DNA of 64,000 bases from Lentzea pudingi (GCF_014646255.1 NZ_BMNC01000020.1:62001-126000); one strand, 5' to 3'; positions 8,073 to 15,045 are shown, counted from the stretch's first letter. Numbers and translations are program-made. Notes: generated by a model not told the origin, from the sequence alone.

Positions 8073-8572
8073 TGGGGTTGTTCCGGCGGTTGTTCGGCAA
8101 CGGTGCGCCGGACGGGTTCACGGGCGTGCTCGAACCGGAGGAGACGGTGATCGCGCACGCGGCCGTGCAGTCCGGCGGGCACCTGGTGGTGACGTCGTTC
8201 GGGCTGTGGGTGCCGGGTGCCGAGCCGCGTCGGATCGGCTGGCACCTGGTCAGCAAGGCGAAGTGGGAAGGCGCGCTGCGGTTGGTGGAGGCCGCGGAGG
8301 TGTCCACCGAAGGGCCCGTCGTCCTGCTCGAAGACCTTCCCGCACACCGGTTCGCGCTCGAGAACCCGGAACGCGTCCTGCGGGCGATCAGCCAGCGCGT
8401 CGAGGGGTCGATCCGTGCGCGGGAACGCGTCGAGTCGCCCGGTGTGTGGATCCTGCAGCGCAAGATCCCCGGCCAGGACGGCGTGGTGTGGCAGGCGCGC
8501 GGCGACGCCGGCGTCGACCTGGCGTCCGTGCGCGAGGCCGTGCGGCCGTTCGCCGCGAGGCTTGCGGGCTAG
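8072..8572 (+). CDS. Conserved hypothetical protein downstream of dnaG
   Basis: 166 residues starting MGLFRRLFG with GTG inside the dnaG stop codon. The protein has no signal or membrane segment; it reads as beta-rich with PH-like character (HLVVTSFGLWVPG, RRIGWHLVSKAKW). Similar proteins of about this size follow dnaG in other actinobacteria, as far as I recall, but no function is established. The overlap with dnaG suggests one transcript and tight stoichiometry. Confidence 0.75.
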   Translation: MGLFRRLFGNGAPDGFTGVLEPEETVIAHAAVQSGGHLVVTSFGLWVPGAEPRRIGWHLVSKAKWEGALRLVEAAEVSTEGPVVLLEDLPAHRFALENPERVLRAISQRVEGSIRARERVESPGVWILQRKIPGQDGVVWQARGDAGVDLASVREAVRPFAARLAG

Positions 8573-8596
8573 CAGTACGCGTGTACTGTTAGGCGT

Positions 8597-9337
8597 ATGT
8601 GGGATCCGGCGCAGTACCTGGCCTTCGCCGATCACCGGGCGAGGCCGTTCTACGAACTCGTGGGGCGCGTGCGGGCTGCTGAGCCACGTCGCGTCGTGGA
8701 CGTGGGCTGCGGGCCAGGCAACCTGACCTCGTCGCTGGCGCAGCGGTGGCCCTCGGCCGTGGTCGAGGCGTTCGACTCGTCGCCGGAGATGGTCGAGGCG
8801 GCGCGCACGGCCGGTGTCGACGCCCGCGTGGACGACGTGACGACGTGGAAACCGTTGCCGGACACCGATGTCGTGGTGTCCAACGCCGTCCTGCAGTGGG
8901 TCGCGGAACATCCTGCGATCGTGTCTGGATGGCTTTCGGCGCTGCCCGCCGGCGCGTGGCTCGCGTTCCAGGTCCCCGGCAACTACGCGGACCCGTCGCA
9001 CCGCCTGATCCGTGAGGTGGCGGGCGAGGGGTTGGCGCACGTCTTCCGTGCGGACAAGCCGGTTCTGGACCCCGTGGAGTACGCGGACCTGCTCGGCGAC
9101 TGCTCCACTGTGGACGTCTGGGAGACGACGTACGTGCAACGGCTGTCCGGCGAGGACCCGGTGCTCGAATGGGTGATGGGCACGGCTTTGCGGCCCGTGC
9201 GGGCGGCACTGTCCTCAACGGACTGGGACGCCTACGTGGCGGAACTGGCGCCGCGGCTGCGCGAGGCGTACCCGCAGCGAGCCGACGGCACCACTTGGTT
9301 CCCTTTCAGGCGGATCTTCGCGGTCGCCCGGGTGTGA
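8597..9337 (+). CDS. tam: Trans-aconitate 2-methyltransferase
   Basis: 246 residues with the family's opening (MWDPAQYLAFADHRARPF), SAM site VVDVGCGPGNLTSSLA, VVEAFDSSPEMVEAA, and DVVVSNAVLQWV; the C-terminus WFPFRRIFAVA is also typical. The enzyme methylates trans-aconitate, a spontaneous inhibitor of aconitase. A short gap (24 bp) follows the dnaG-linked gene, so it may be read through from dnaG. Confidence 0.9.
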   Translation: MWDPAQYLAFADHRARPFYELVGRVRAAEPRRVVDVGCGPGNLTSSLAQRWPSAVVEAFDSSPEMVEAARTAGVDARVDDVTTWKPLPDTDVVVSNAVLQWVAEHPAIVSGWLSALPAGAWLAFQVPGNYADPSHRLIREVAGEGLAHVFRADKPVLDPVEYADLLGDCSTVDVWETTYVQRLSGEDPVLEWVMGTALRPVRAALSSTDWDAYVAELAPRLREAYPQRADGTTWFPFRRIFAVARV

Positions 9338-9343
9338 AGCCCG

Positions 9344-9649
9344 TCACGTCCGCGGCATCGTCGCGGGCGGCGTGAAGGTCTTGCCGTTCTTCTCCTCCTG
9401 ATGCTTCCAGGGAGCCTTCTCGGCCGCCTTGCCCGCGGCATCCGCGGCCTTACCTGCGGCATCAGTGGCCAGATCCTTGGCCTGGACAGCGGCTTCGAAC
9501 GCCTTGTCCTTCGCCTGGGCCGCCGTCTTGCGCACCGTCGGGTTCGCGGTGAAGCGGTGCCAGAGGCGCACGATCTGCTCGTAGCGCTCCCGTCCGGCCT
9601 TCGCGCCGAGCACGTAGCCGATCGCCGCACCCGCCAAGATGCCCTTCAT
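9344..9649 (-). CDS. YtxH-domain protein
   Basis: 101 residues. A glycine-rich N-terminal hydrophobic stretch (MKGILAGAAIGYVLGAKAGRE) is followed by Ala/Lys/Asp-rich helical repeats (AAQAKDKAFEAAVQAKD, AAGKAADAAGK), the pattern of YtxH/LEA-like stress proteins. I chose ATG 9647-9649, which fits the family start and follows a GAGGAGAC-like Shine-Dalgarno; a longer frame upstream adds 14 unrelated residues. It is convergent with tam, 6 bp apart. Confidence 0.8.
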   Translation of the reverse strand: MKGILAGAAIGYVLGAKAGRERYEQIVRLWHRFTANPTVRKTAAQAKDKAFEAAVQAKDLATDAAGKAADAAGKAAEKAPWKHQEEKNGKTFTPPATMPRT

Positions 9650-9792
9650 GTGGCGTCTCCTCTCGCATCGTGCCTGGTCAGAGCCTATCAAGCCGCCAAG
9701 TGGGGGGTGCTTGCAAAACCCCTTTCGCGACTCATGTAGAGTTACCCACTGTCAGGAGGAACCAAGCCTGACAGGGCAGAACAACAGAACAT

Positions 9793-9865
9793 TCCCCCAT
9801 AGCTCAATTGGCAGAGCATGCGACTGTTAATCGCAGGGTTACTGGTTCGAGTCCAGTTGGGGGAG
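9793..9865 (+). tRNA. tRNA-Asn (GTT)
   Basis: Acceptor TCCCCCA (9793-9799) pairs with TGGGGGA (9858-9864), discriminator G. D arm AGCTCAATTGGCAGAGC, anticodon loop CTGTTAA gives GTT, T arm CTGGTTCGAGTCCAG. CCA is not encoded. Confidence 0.97.
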
Positions 9866-9936
9866 CTACCACTCAGACCCTAGTCCACCGGACTGGGGTC
9901 TTTTGCTTTGTGCGGGTGTGCGTTCAGCTTGAGGGC

Positions 9937-10794
9937 ATGGCCCGCTTCGCGAACCTCCGCCGCATCTCGTCGCTCGACCCCGTGGCCGACCACGAGGAGA
10001 TCATGCGCATCTCGGCCGGCCTGGAGTTTCCGTGGGACTACCAGAAGTCGCTGGAGATGGCGTTGTTCCGCACGTACTGCGTCCCGACGATCTCGGGCCT
10101 GCTGGAACGCACCGGGGAGTTCGAACGGCGCCCGCAGAAGCGCTACGACGACACCGCGATCCTGATGGCCGAGCTCGTCGAGCACGGCTACGACTCACCG
10201 CGCGGCCGCGAGGCGCTGCGCGTGGTCAACCGCCAGCACGGCCGTTACGACATCTCGAACGACGACATGCTCTACGTCCTCTCGACGTTCATCTTCGACC
10301 CGATCGAGTGGCTTTTGCGGTACGGCTGGCGTCCGCTGACCCGCACCGAACAACTGGCGGGCTTCCACTTCTACCGCGCGGTCGGCGCCCGCATGGGCAT
10401 CCGCGAGATCCCGTCGGACTACGACGAGTTCCTGGCCTTCAAGACGGCCTACGAACAGGAGCACTTCGTGTTCGCGCCGTCGAACCGACGCATCGGCCAG
10501 TACACCCTCGACCTCTTCTGCTCCTGGTACCCGTCCGCGGTCCGCCCCGCGGTCGCACGGGCCGTGGTCGCGATGCTGGACCCGGCGATGGTGCGGGCGT
10601 TCGGGTTCGCGAAGCCGCGTGCGTGGGTGAGCGCCGCGGGCAGGCGTGCGTTGCGCCTGAGGGCTTTCGTCGTGCGCCGGCTACCGGTGCGCAAGACCCT
10701 GAAGCTCACGAGCGCCCCGAACCGCACCTACCCGGGCTATCCGCGCGGCTACCGGCCGTCGGACCTGGGCGCGACCTCCAGCACGGCCCGCTGA
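9937..10794 (+). CDS. Oxygenase MpaB family (DUF2236) protein
   Basis: 285 residues resembling the DUF2236/MpaB haem-associated oxygenase family: EFPWDYQKSLEMALFRTYCVPTIS, TFIFDPIEWLLRYGWRPLT, then HFYRAVGARMGI and a basic C-terminus with helices. In fungi MpaB cleaves a polyketide-terpene side chain; bacterial members are mostly uncharacterised. ATG 9937 is chosen because it begins the homologous sequence; it lies just after the tRNA-Asn. Its 3' end overlaps the convergent acetyltransferase by 46 bases. Confidence 0.7.
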   Translation: MARFANLRRISSLDPVADHEEIMRISAGLEFPWDYQKSLEMALFRTYCVPTISGLLERTGEFERRPQKRYDDTAILMAELVEHGYDSPRGREALRVVNRQHGRYDISNDDMLYVLSTFIFDPIEWLLRYGWRPLTRTEQLAGFHFYRAVGARMGIREIPSDYDEFLAFKTAYEQEHFVFAPSNRRIGQYTLDLFCSWYPSAVRPAVARAVVAMLDPAMVRAFGFAKPRAWVSAAGRRALRLRAFVVRRLPVRKTLKLTSAPNRTYPGYPRGYRPSDLGATSSTAR

Positions 10795-11210
10795 CCGTTG
10801 AGCACGAAGCCCATGGCCTTCAGGAACTCCCTGCCGGGCTCGAAGCCGTCGAGCCGCACGTGCACCCGCGTGACGTCCGGGAAGCGCTCGGCCAGAGCCC
10901 TCGCCATCTCCCGCCCGATACCCCACCGCCGCAGGTCCTTCGGCACCAGGAAGAAGCCGATGCTCGCCTCACCCGGCGCGGGGTGGTGCAGCACGAGGTC
11001 GACGAACCCGATCATGCCCTCCGCCTGCGCGACCAGCAGGTGTTTCTGCTCGAACGCGGCCCCCTCCGGCAACGCGTAGAAGAGGCTCTGCACGTCACCG
11101 GGCCCGGACGGATGCCCGGTGGCGGCCTGGAACCAGTCGTCGCAGTCGGCGAACAACGCCAGCACCCCGGGCTCGTCCGCCGGGCTGAAGTCGCGGAGGG
11201 TCAAACGCAC
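10749..11210 (-). CDS. GNAT family N-acetyltransferase
   Basis: 153 residues with the GNAT layout: RLTLRDFSPADEPGVLALF, a central beta strand (GFVDLVLHHP), then IGFFLVPKDLRRWGIGREMARALAE containing the acetyl-CoA pyrophosphate loop RRWGIG, and a final EFLKAMGFVLNG. The acceptor substrate is not predictable. Overlaps the convergent MpaB gene by 46 bases at its 3' end. Confidence 0.85.
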   Translation of the reverse strand: MRLTLRDFSPADEPGVLALFADCDDWFQAATGHPSGPGDVQSLFYALPEGAAFEQKHLLVAQAEGMIGFVDLVLHHPAPGEASIGFFLVPKDLRRWGIGREMARALAERFPDVTRVHVRLDGFEPGREFLKAMGFVLNGQRAVLEVAPRSDGR

Positions 11211-11316
11211 GCGTCCACCCTATGTGTCGCTCGCCACGGGGGTGCGCAAGGCCCGTTCGGCGTGATCGGTATCCTCCACCACGCAGCGTTAGCGGGTCGG
11301 GGTCCGCTGCTGCGAG

Positions 11317-11394
11317 GGGGCAGTAGCTCAACCGGTCAGAGCAGCAGACTCATAATCTGTCAGGTTGTCGGTTCGAATCCGACCTGCCCCACCA
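11317..11394 (+). tRNA. tRNA-Met (CAT), elongator type
   Basis: Acceptor GGGGCAG (11317-11323) pairs with CTGCCCC (11384-11390), discriminator A, CCA encoded (11392-11394). Anticodon stem GCAGA/TCTGT, loop CTCATAA, anticodon CAT. D arm GCTC/GAGC, T arm GTCGG-TTCGAAT-CCGAC. A CAT anticodon could also be tRNA-Ile2 (lysidine-modified); I favour elongator Met but cannot exclude Ile2. Gene order: this tRNA, the 243-aa gene, then two permuted tRNA-like genes. Confidence 0.88.
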
Positions 11395-11524
11395 GATCAC
11401 TCGGTGTGCGGACCGCTCCGCCCGGCTCGGCGAGCCGGAAGCGCGAGCCCTCTTCGCCCAAATCGAGTGCAGCCGCCCCTTCTCGCTGCGTACTGTGCGC
11501 GAGACGAAAAAAGGGGGGTGCGGC

Positions 11525-12256
11525 ATGACGAAGCTGAACCAGATCATCGCGGTGGAGAAGAGTGTCAAGGGAGGCACGCTTCGGGACCTCACCGACGCGC
11601 ACCACGGGCTGCAGAAGCCCGCGTTGCTGGCCGGCATCTCCCGGACGTACCAGCCGAAGGACGAGGACGGCGAGGTGTTGCCGCCGGAGTCCACCCGTGT
11701 GCAGGTGAAGGCCGAGGACGTGCTGCGGCGGACCGCCACCGTGATGGCCCGGCTCTTCGACGTGACGGCGACCAAGGACTGGGCCAACTGCGTCGCGAAG
11801 GCCGATGTCGTGGTCGACGGGCAGACGGTGTTGCGCGACGTGCCCGTGTCGTACCTGCTGTTCCTCGAGAAGCAGCTGACGGATCTGCACACCTTCGTGA
11901 AGAAGCTGCCTCTGCTGGACGCCGCCGAGGACTGGAACTTCGACGAGTCCGCCGACTACTGGCGCACCGAGCAGGTCCGGACGATCCGCACCAAGAAGGT
12001 GCCGCGCAACCACGTCAAGGCCGAGGCCACGGAGAAGCACCCGGCGCAGGTCGAGGTGTACTACGAGGACATCCCGGTGGGGTACTGGACCACGGTGAAG
12101 TTCTCCGGTGCGCTGCCGGCCCGGCGGGTCAACGAGCTCGTCGACCGGGTGGAGAAGCTGCAGCACGCGGTGAAGTTCGCCCGCGAGGAGGCCAACAACA
12201 TGGAGATCACCGACCAGCGCGTCGGTGACGTGGTCTTCGACTACCTGTTCCGCTAG
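11525..12256 (+). CDS. Conserved hypothetical protein next to permuted tRNA-like genes
   Basis: 243 residues, soluble, no signal or membrane segment. The sequence looks strongly constrained (AHHGLQKPALLAGISRTYQP, KKVPRNHVKAEATEKHPAQV, YYEDIPVGYWTTVKFSGALP) and I recall close relatives across actinobacteria, but no characterised member. It is basic in the KKVPRNHVK region with several His residues, so nucleic-acid binding or metal binding is conceivable. ATG 11525 is chosen over an earlier ATG because of an AAGGGGGG Shine-Dalgarno 6 bases upstream. It sits between tRNA-Met and the two permuted tRNA-like loci, and only 58 bases separate its stop from the first flank helix. A role in their maturation is a hypothesis only. 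Confidence 0.75.
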   Translation: MTKLNQIIAVEKSVKGGTLRDLTDAHHGLQKPALLAGISRTYQPKDEDGEVLPPESTRVQVKAEDVLRRTATVMARLFDVTATKDWANCVAKADVVVDGQTVLRDVPVSYLLFLEKQLTDLHTFVKKLPLLDAAEDWNFDESADYWRTEQVRTIRTKKVPRNHVKAEATEKHPAQVEVYYEDIPVGYWTTVKFSGALPARRVNELVDRVEKLQHAVKFAREEANNMEITDQRVGDVVFDYLFR

Positions 12257-12267
12257 GTCCAAAGACT

Positions 12268-12310
12268 CCCCCGCTGGAGCGCGGGGGAAGCGTTCCCGAC
12301 ACGGGAGCGC
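12268..12310 (+). terminator. Two tandem hairpins after the 243-aa gene
   Basis: Hairpin 1: CCCCCGC (12268-12274) with GCGGGGG (12281-12287). Hairpin 2: GCGTTCCC (12290-12297) with GGGAGCGC (12303-12310), 8 bp including one G-T pair. Neither has a T run, so they could be terminators, RNA stabilisers or processing sites between the mRNA and the permuted tRNA-like RNAs. Confidence 0.5.
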
Positions 12311-12341
12311 GAAAGCTGAAACTGAACGTCAGCCTGAACCA

Positions 12342-12426
12342 CTCGGTCACAAGTGGGGGTTCGATTCCCTCTCCCGGCACCACCTCGCCGGGATAGCCCA
12401 AACGGCAGAGGCAGCCGAGATCAAGC
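12342..12426 (+). tRNA. Circularly permuted tRNA-like gene 1, anticodon CAA (Leu-like)
   Basis: 3' half first: anticodon-stem strand CTCGG (12342-12346), short variable arm (12347-12354), T arm GGGGG-TTCGATT-CCCTC (12355-12371), acceptor TCCCGGC (12372-12378), A73, encoded CCA (12380-12382). A 4-base linker (CCTC) follows, then the 5' half: acceptor GCCGGGA (12387-12393), TA, D arm with GCC/GGC stem and GG loop, stem strand CCGAG (12415-12419), loop ATCAAGC (12420-12426). Joining the downstream half to the upstream half gives perfect 7-bp acceptor and 5-bp anticodon stems, T33 and anticodon CAA. D arm, A73 and class II-like variable region fit tRNA-Leu. Outer flanks pair: 12331-12337 with 12427-12433 (6 of 7) and 12315-12324 with 12441-12450 (9 of 10). 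Confidence 0.75.
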
Positions 12427-12491
12427 TCAGACTCTCGCTCCAGCTTCAGCATCACCGCCGAACACCAGATCGCCCGGGAACGGACAAGACT

Positions 12492-12570
12492 CGCCGAGGT
12501 GCAGGTTCGAATCCTGCTGGCCGCTCTGCTCGTGCGGCCGTAGCTCAACGGAAGAGCGCGGCGACCTAAG
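12492..12570 (+). tRNA. Circularly permuted tRNA-like gene 2, anticodon loop reads CTA
   Basis: 3' half: anticodon-stem strand CGCCG (12492-12496), AGGT, T arm GCAGG-TTCGAAT-CCTGC (12501-12517), acceptor TGGCCGC (12518-12524), discriminator T, no CCA. An 8-base linker, then the 5' half: acceptor GCGGCCG (12534-12540), TA, D arm GCTC-AACGGAA-GAGC, G26, stem CGGCG (12559-12563), loop ACCTAAG (12564-12570). Acceptor pairs 7 of 7 (one G-T) and anticodon stem 5 of 5 when the order is swapped. The loop reads CTA (amber) with C33 instead of T33, so identity is uncertain. Flanks pair: ACACCAG (12462-12468) with CTGGTGT (12595-12601), and 12476-12484 with 12577-12584. A competing local hairpin (GCGAC 12561-12565 with GTCGC 12591-12595) also exists. 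Confidence 0.7.
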
Positions 12571-12621
12571 GACTGATCCGTCCCTTAAAAGTCGCTGGTG
12601 TGCGCAAATGGGCGGACCAAC

Positions 12622-12652
12622 GGGGCCCTGGACTGGACATGTCCGGGGCCCC
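12622..12652. terminator. Strong hairpin between permuted tRNAs and tetR (bidirectional)
   Basis: GGGGCCCTGGAC (12622-12633) pairs with GTCCGGGGCCCC (12641-12652), 12 bp including one G-T pair, loop of 7. It closes the rightward tRNA-like transcript and lies 9 bases before the end of the convergent tetR gene. Confidence 0.75.
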
Positions 12653-12660
12653 ACCTCCTT

Positions 12661-13215
12661 CTAGGCCCGCAGGCCTTCGGCGTAGATCGACAGGAAGCGC
12701 CGCCACTGGTCGGGGGAGTCGCGGATGACCTGGGCCATCGCCCTCGTCAGCGTGGCCAGGTCGGCGATCGAGTAGTCGGCGCGCAGCACGCCCGCCGCCA
12801 GGGCGCGGCCGATCAGGACTTCCGCGTGGCCGGCGCCCCGGTGGCAGGCCGCGACCACCTGCGGGGCGTCCGGCAGGGCTCGGGTCAGCACGTCGTTGAG
12901 GCCGCGGTCCTCCGCCTGCAACGCGTAGAGGTCTTCGAGGTAGCCGGCGAACGCCTGCCACGGGTCCTGCTCGGCGAGGGCCTTCTCGCCGATGACGTCC
13001 AGTGCGGCGAGGCGTTGCGGGAAGATCGACGCCACGAAGTCGTCGCGGGTCGGGAAGTGCTTGTACAGCGTGCCGATGCTGACTTCCGCGCGCCGCGCGA
13101 TGTGTTCCAGGGGGACGTCGAGGCCGCGTTCCGCGAACAGCTCCGTGGCTGCTGCCAGCAGCTTGTCCCGGTTGCGTGCCGCGTCCGCACGCAGGGGCCT
13201 CGACGCGGTGACCAT
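12661..13215 (-). CDS. TetR/AcrR family transcriptional regulator
   Basis: 184 residues. N-terminal helix-turn-helix: AATELFAERGLDVPLEHIA, RRAEVSIGTLYKHFPTRDDF; the rest is a helical ligand domain. Divergent from the SDR gene at 13326, with two inverted-repeat operators in the gap, so it very probably represses that gene and itself. Confidence 0.92.
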   Translation of the reverse strand: MVTASRPLRADAARNRDKLLAAATELFAERGLDVPLEHIARRAEVSIGTLYKHFPTRDDFVASIFPQRLAALDVIGEKALAEQDPWQAFAGYLEDLYALQAEDRGLNDVLTRALPDAPQVVAACHRGAGHAEVLIGRALAAGVLRADYSIADLATLTRAMAQVIRDSPDQWRRFLSIYAEGLRA

Positions 13216-13241
13216 GCGCGGGATCCTACTCGGGCGTTAAG

Positions 13242-13301
13242 TCGAGGGTGACCTCAACTTTTGTGGTAGCGTCGGCGGGCGTAAGTCGAGGGGTGCCTCG
13301 A
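13242..13301. promoter_or_regulatory. Two TetR operators between tetR and SDR gene
   Basis: TCGAGG-N4-CCTCAA (13242-13257, one mismatch) and TCGAGG-N4-CCTCGA (13286-13301, perfect). Centres are 44 bp apart, about four helical turns, each preceded by TAAG. The left copy lies close to the tetR start and the right one just before the SDR start. Confidence 0.7.
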
Positions 13302-13325
13302 ATTAGTGTTCGGAAGGTGGAAGTC

Positions 13326-14015
13326 ATGTCTCCCAAGGTGGTTGTGCTCGGGGTCGGGCCCGGGCTCGGCATGTCCATCGCGCACCGGTTCGGGCGTGAG
13401 GGCTACGACGTCGCGCTGATCTCCCGCAGCGCCCGGCGGCACGAGGAGTACCTGGAGCAACTGGTGGGGGTCGAGGCACGGGCGTTCGCCGTCGACGTGC
13501 GCGACCGGGTGCGGCTGATGTCCACTTTGGACTCGATCGGCCCGGTCGACGTCGTGTACTACGGGCCTGGCGCCACCGACCTGAGCGAAGCGCCGGAGGA
13601 CATCACGGTCACTACGGCAGCCGACGCGCGCGTCGCCCTGGAGTGGCTCTACCCGGCGATCGACGTCGTGCAACACGTGCTGCCGTCGGTGACGGAACGC
13701 GGTGGTGGCCTGTTGTTCGCCGGTGGGCTGAGCGCGGTGCGGCCCATGCCGATGCTCGGCGCGCTGGCGCTGTCCGCCGCCGCGCTGCGGAACTACGCGC
13801 TGACGCTCAACGCGGCGTTGGCCGACAAGGGTGTCTACGCGGGCACGCTCACCATCGGCGGTCTGGTCGAACGCGGTGACATCCACCAGGCGGTGCGGGC
13901 GCACCCTGAACGGTTCGGGGAGGTGCGGACGCTGAACCCGGACGACATCGCCGAGACCGCGTGGCAGATGGTCGTGAAGCGGGACCGTGCCGAGGAGGTG
14001 TTCTCGGTGCTCTAG
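13326..14015 (+). CDS. Short-chain dehydrogenase/reductase (SDR)-like protein
   Basis: 229 residues. NAD(P) site VVVLGVGPGLGMSIAHRFG, then DVALISRSARR; the classical YxxxK pair is not intact: after LLFAGGLSAV the expected catalytic Tyr region reads GALALSAAALRNYALTLN, without a lysine four residues after a tyrosine. It may therefore be a non-catalytic or altered SDR. GGAAGGTGGA precedes ATG 13326. Its promoter carries the TetR operators above, so expression should be induced by the ligand of the divergent TetR protein. Confidence 0.8.
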   Translation: MSPKVVVLGVGPGLGMSIAHRFGREGYDVALISRSARRHEEYLEQLVGVEARAFAVDVRDRVRLMSTLDSIGPVDVVYYGPGATDLSEAPEDITVTTAADARVALEWLYPAIDVVQHVLPSVTERGGGLLFAGGLSAVRPMPMLGALALSAAALRNYALTLNAALADKGVYAGTLTIGGLVERGDIHQAVRAHPERFGEVRTLNPDDIAETAWQMVVKRDRAEEVFSVL

Positions 14016-14150
14016 AGGTACGAACCCGGGGTGTGACCGAGCGAGCGGCGGGACACGTCGATGAACGCGCTCGCGGTGGCGAACCCGCATTGCGGCGCGA
14101 CGGCGGTGACGGGCTGGCCCTCGGCGAGCCTGGGCGCTTCGCTCTTCGAT
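14012..14150 (-). pseudogene. AraC-family regulator, C-terminal remnant
   Basis: Reading leftwards, about 45 codons end in PRLAEGQPVTAVAP, then QCGFATASAFIDV and GHTPGSYL followed by TAG (14012-14014). That is the second helix-turn-helix of AraC-type regulators (GF..AS.F...R...G.TP..Y). No start codon, first helix-turn-helix or sensor domain precedes it; xthA begins at 14167 on the other strand. A deletion remnant. Confidence 0.65.
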
Positions 14151-14166
14151 GCGGGCTCGAGCCCCG

Positions 14167-15045
14167 ATGACTACCGTGGGGCGGGTGCGAGTGGCTACCT
14201 GGAACGTGAACTCCGTCAAGCAACGCGTACCCCGCCTGCTGCCGTGGCTGGATCAGCGGCAGCCGGACGTCGTGTGCCTGCAGGAGACCAAACTGGCCGA
14301 CGACGCCTTCACCACGTTGCTGGGCGACGCCCTGAAGGAACGCGGCTACGAGTTCGCCCTGTTCGGTGAGACGCAGTGGAACGGCGTTGCCCTTCTCTCC
14401 CGTGTGGGCCTTGAAGACGTCGCCGTAGGTGTGGCCGGCGCACCGGGCTTCCCACACGTCGAGGCACGCGCCGTAGCCGCGACGTGTGGCGGCGTGCGCG
14501 TCCACTCGCTGTACGTGCCCAACGGCCGTGAGCCGGAGTCGGACCACTACAAGTACAAGCTGGAGTGGCTGGCCGCCCTGCGCGATGTGCTGGACGCCGG
14601 TCCCGAGGACGCGCTGGTGTGCGGTGACATCAACATCGCGCCGGCCGACGCCGACCTGTTCGACCCCGAGGCCTACGTCGGCCACACCCACGTCACCGAG
14701 CCGGAACGCGCCGCGTTGCAGGCCATCGAGGCGTTGGGGTTCCACGACGTCGTGCGCGATCGGTGGCCGAACGAACGCATCTTCAGCTACTGGGACTACC
14801 GCGCCGGCATGTTCCATCGTGATCTCGGTATGCGCATCGACCTGATCCTCGCGTCGAGTTCCGTCGCGCCGCGGACCAAGGCGGCGTGGATCGACCGGCA
14901 TGCGCGCAAGGGGACCGGGCCGAGCGATCACGCGCCGGTGATCGTGGACCTGGACGAGGCGCCGGACGGGGACATCGGGCCCGTGGTGCCGCCGCCGTCG
15001 TCGCCGGGCGCGAAGAAGAAGGTCAAGCTTCCGCAGGCGAAGTAG
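14167..15045 (+). CDS. xthA: Exodeoxyribonuclease III
   Basis: 292 residues of the exonuclease/endonuclease/phosphatase superfamily: RVATWNVNSVKQRV with the catalytic Asn, DVVCLQETKL with the metal-binding Glu, VHSLYVPNGRE, CGDINIAP and GPSDHAPVIVDL with the catalytic Asp-His. It repairs abasic sites and removes 3' blocks. ATG 14167 (MTTVGRVRVATWN) is preferred; a GTG at 14182 is also possible. The C-terminal about 25 residues are Pro/Lys rich. Its 3' end overlaps the convergent histidine kinase gene by 23 bases. Confidence 0.93.
   Translation: MTTVGRVRVATWNVNSVKQRVPRLLPWLDQRQPDVVCLQETKLADDAFTTLLGDALKERGYEFALFGETQWNGVALLSRVGLEDVAVGVAGAPGFPHVEARAVAATCGGVRVHSLYVPNGREPESDHYKYKLEWLAALRDVLDAGPEDALVCGDINIAPADADLFDPEAYVGHTHVTEPERAALQAIEALGFHDVVRDRWPNERIFSYWDYRAGMFHRDLGMRIDLILASSSVAPRTKAAWIDRHARKGTGPSDHAPVIVDLDEAPDGDIGPVVPPPSSPGAKKKVKLPQAK

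Noticed and set aside
12492-12570. tRNA-Pyl because of the CTA loop
   Set aside because: D loop, variable loop and acceptor do not have the Pyl features and no pyrrolysine genes are in the window.
12387-12660. Ordinary tRNA genes starting at 12387 and 12534
   Set aside because: Each 5' half is followed by sequence without a T arm or matching acceptor strand; the matching strands lie upstream, so a normal tRNA cannot form.
12257-12660. Permuted group I intron as the origin of the tRNA halves
   Set aside because: The flanks are only about 30-35 bases each and show no conserved P7/P3 core; too short for a ribozyme.
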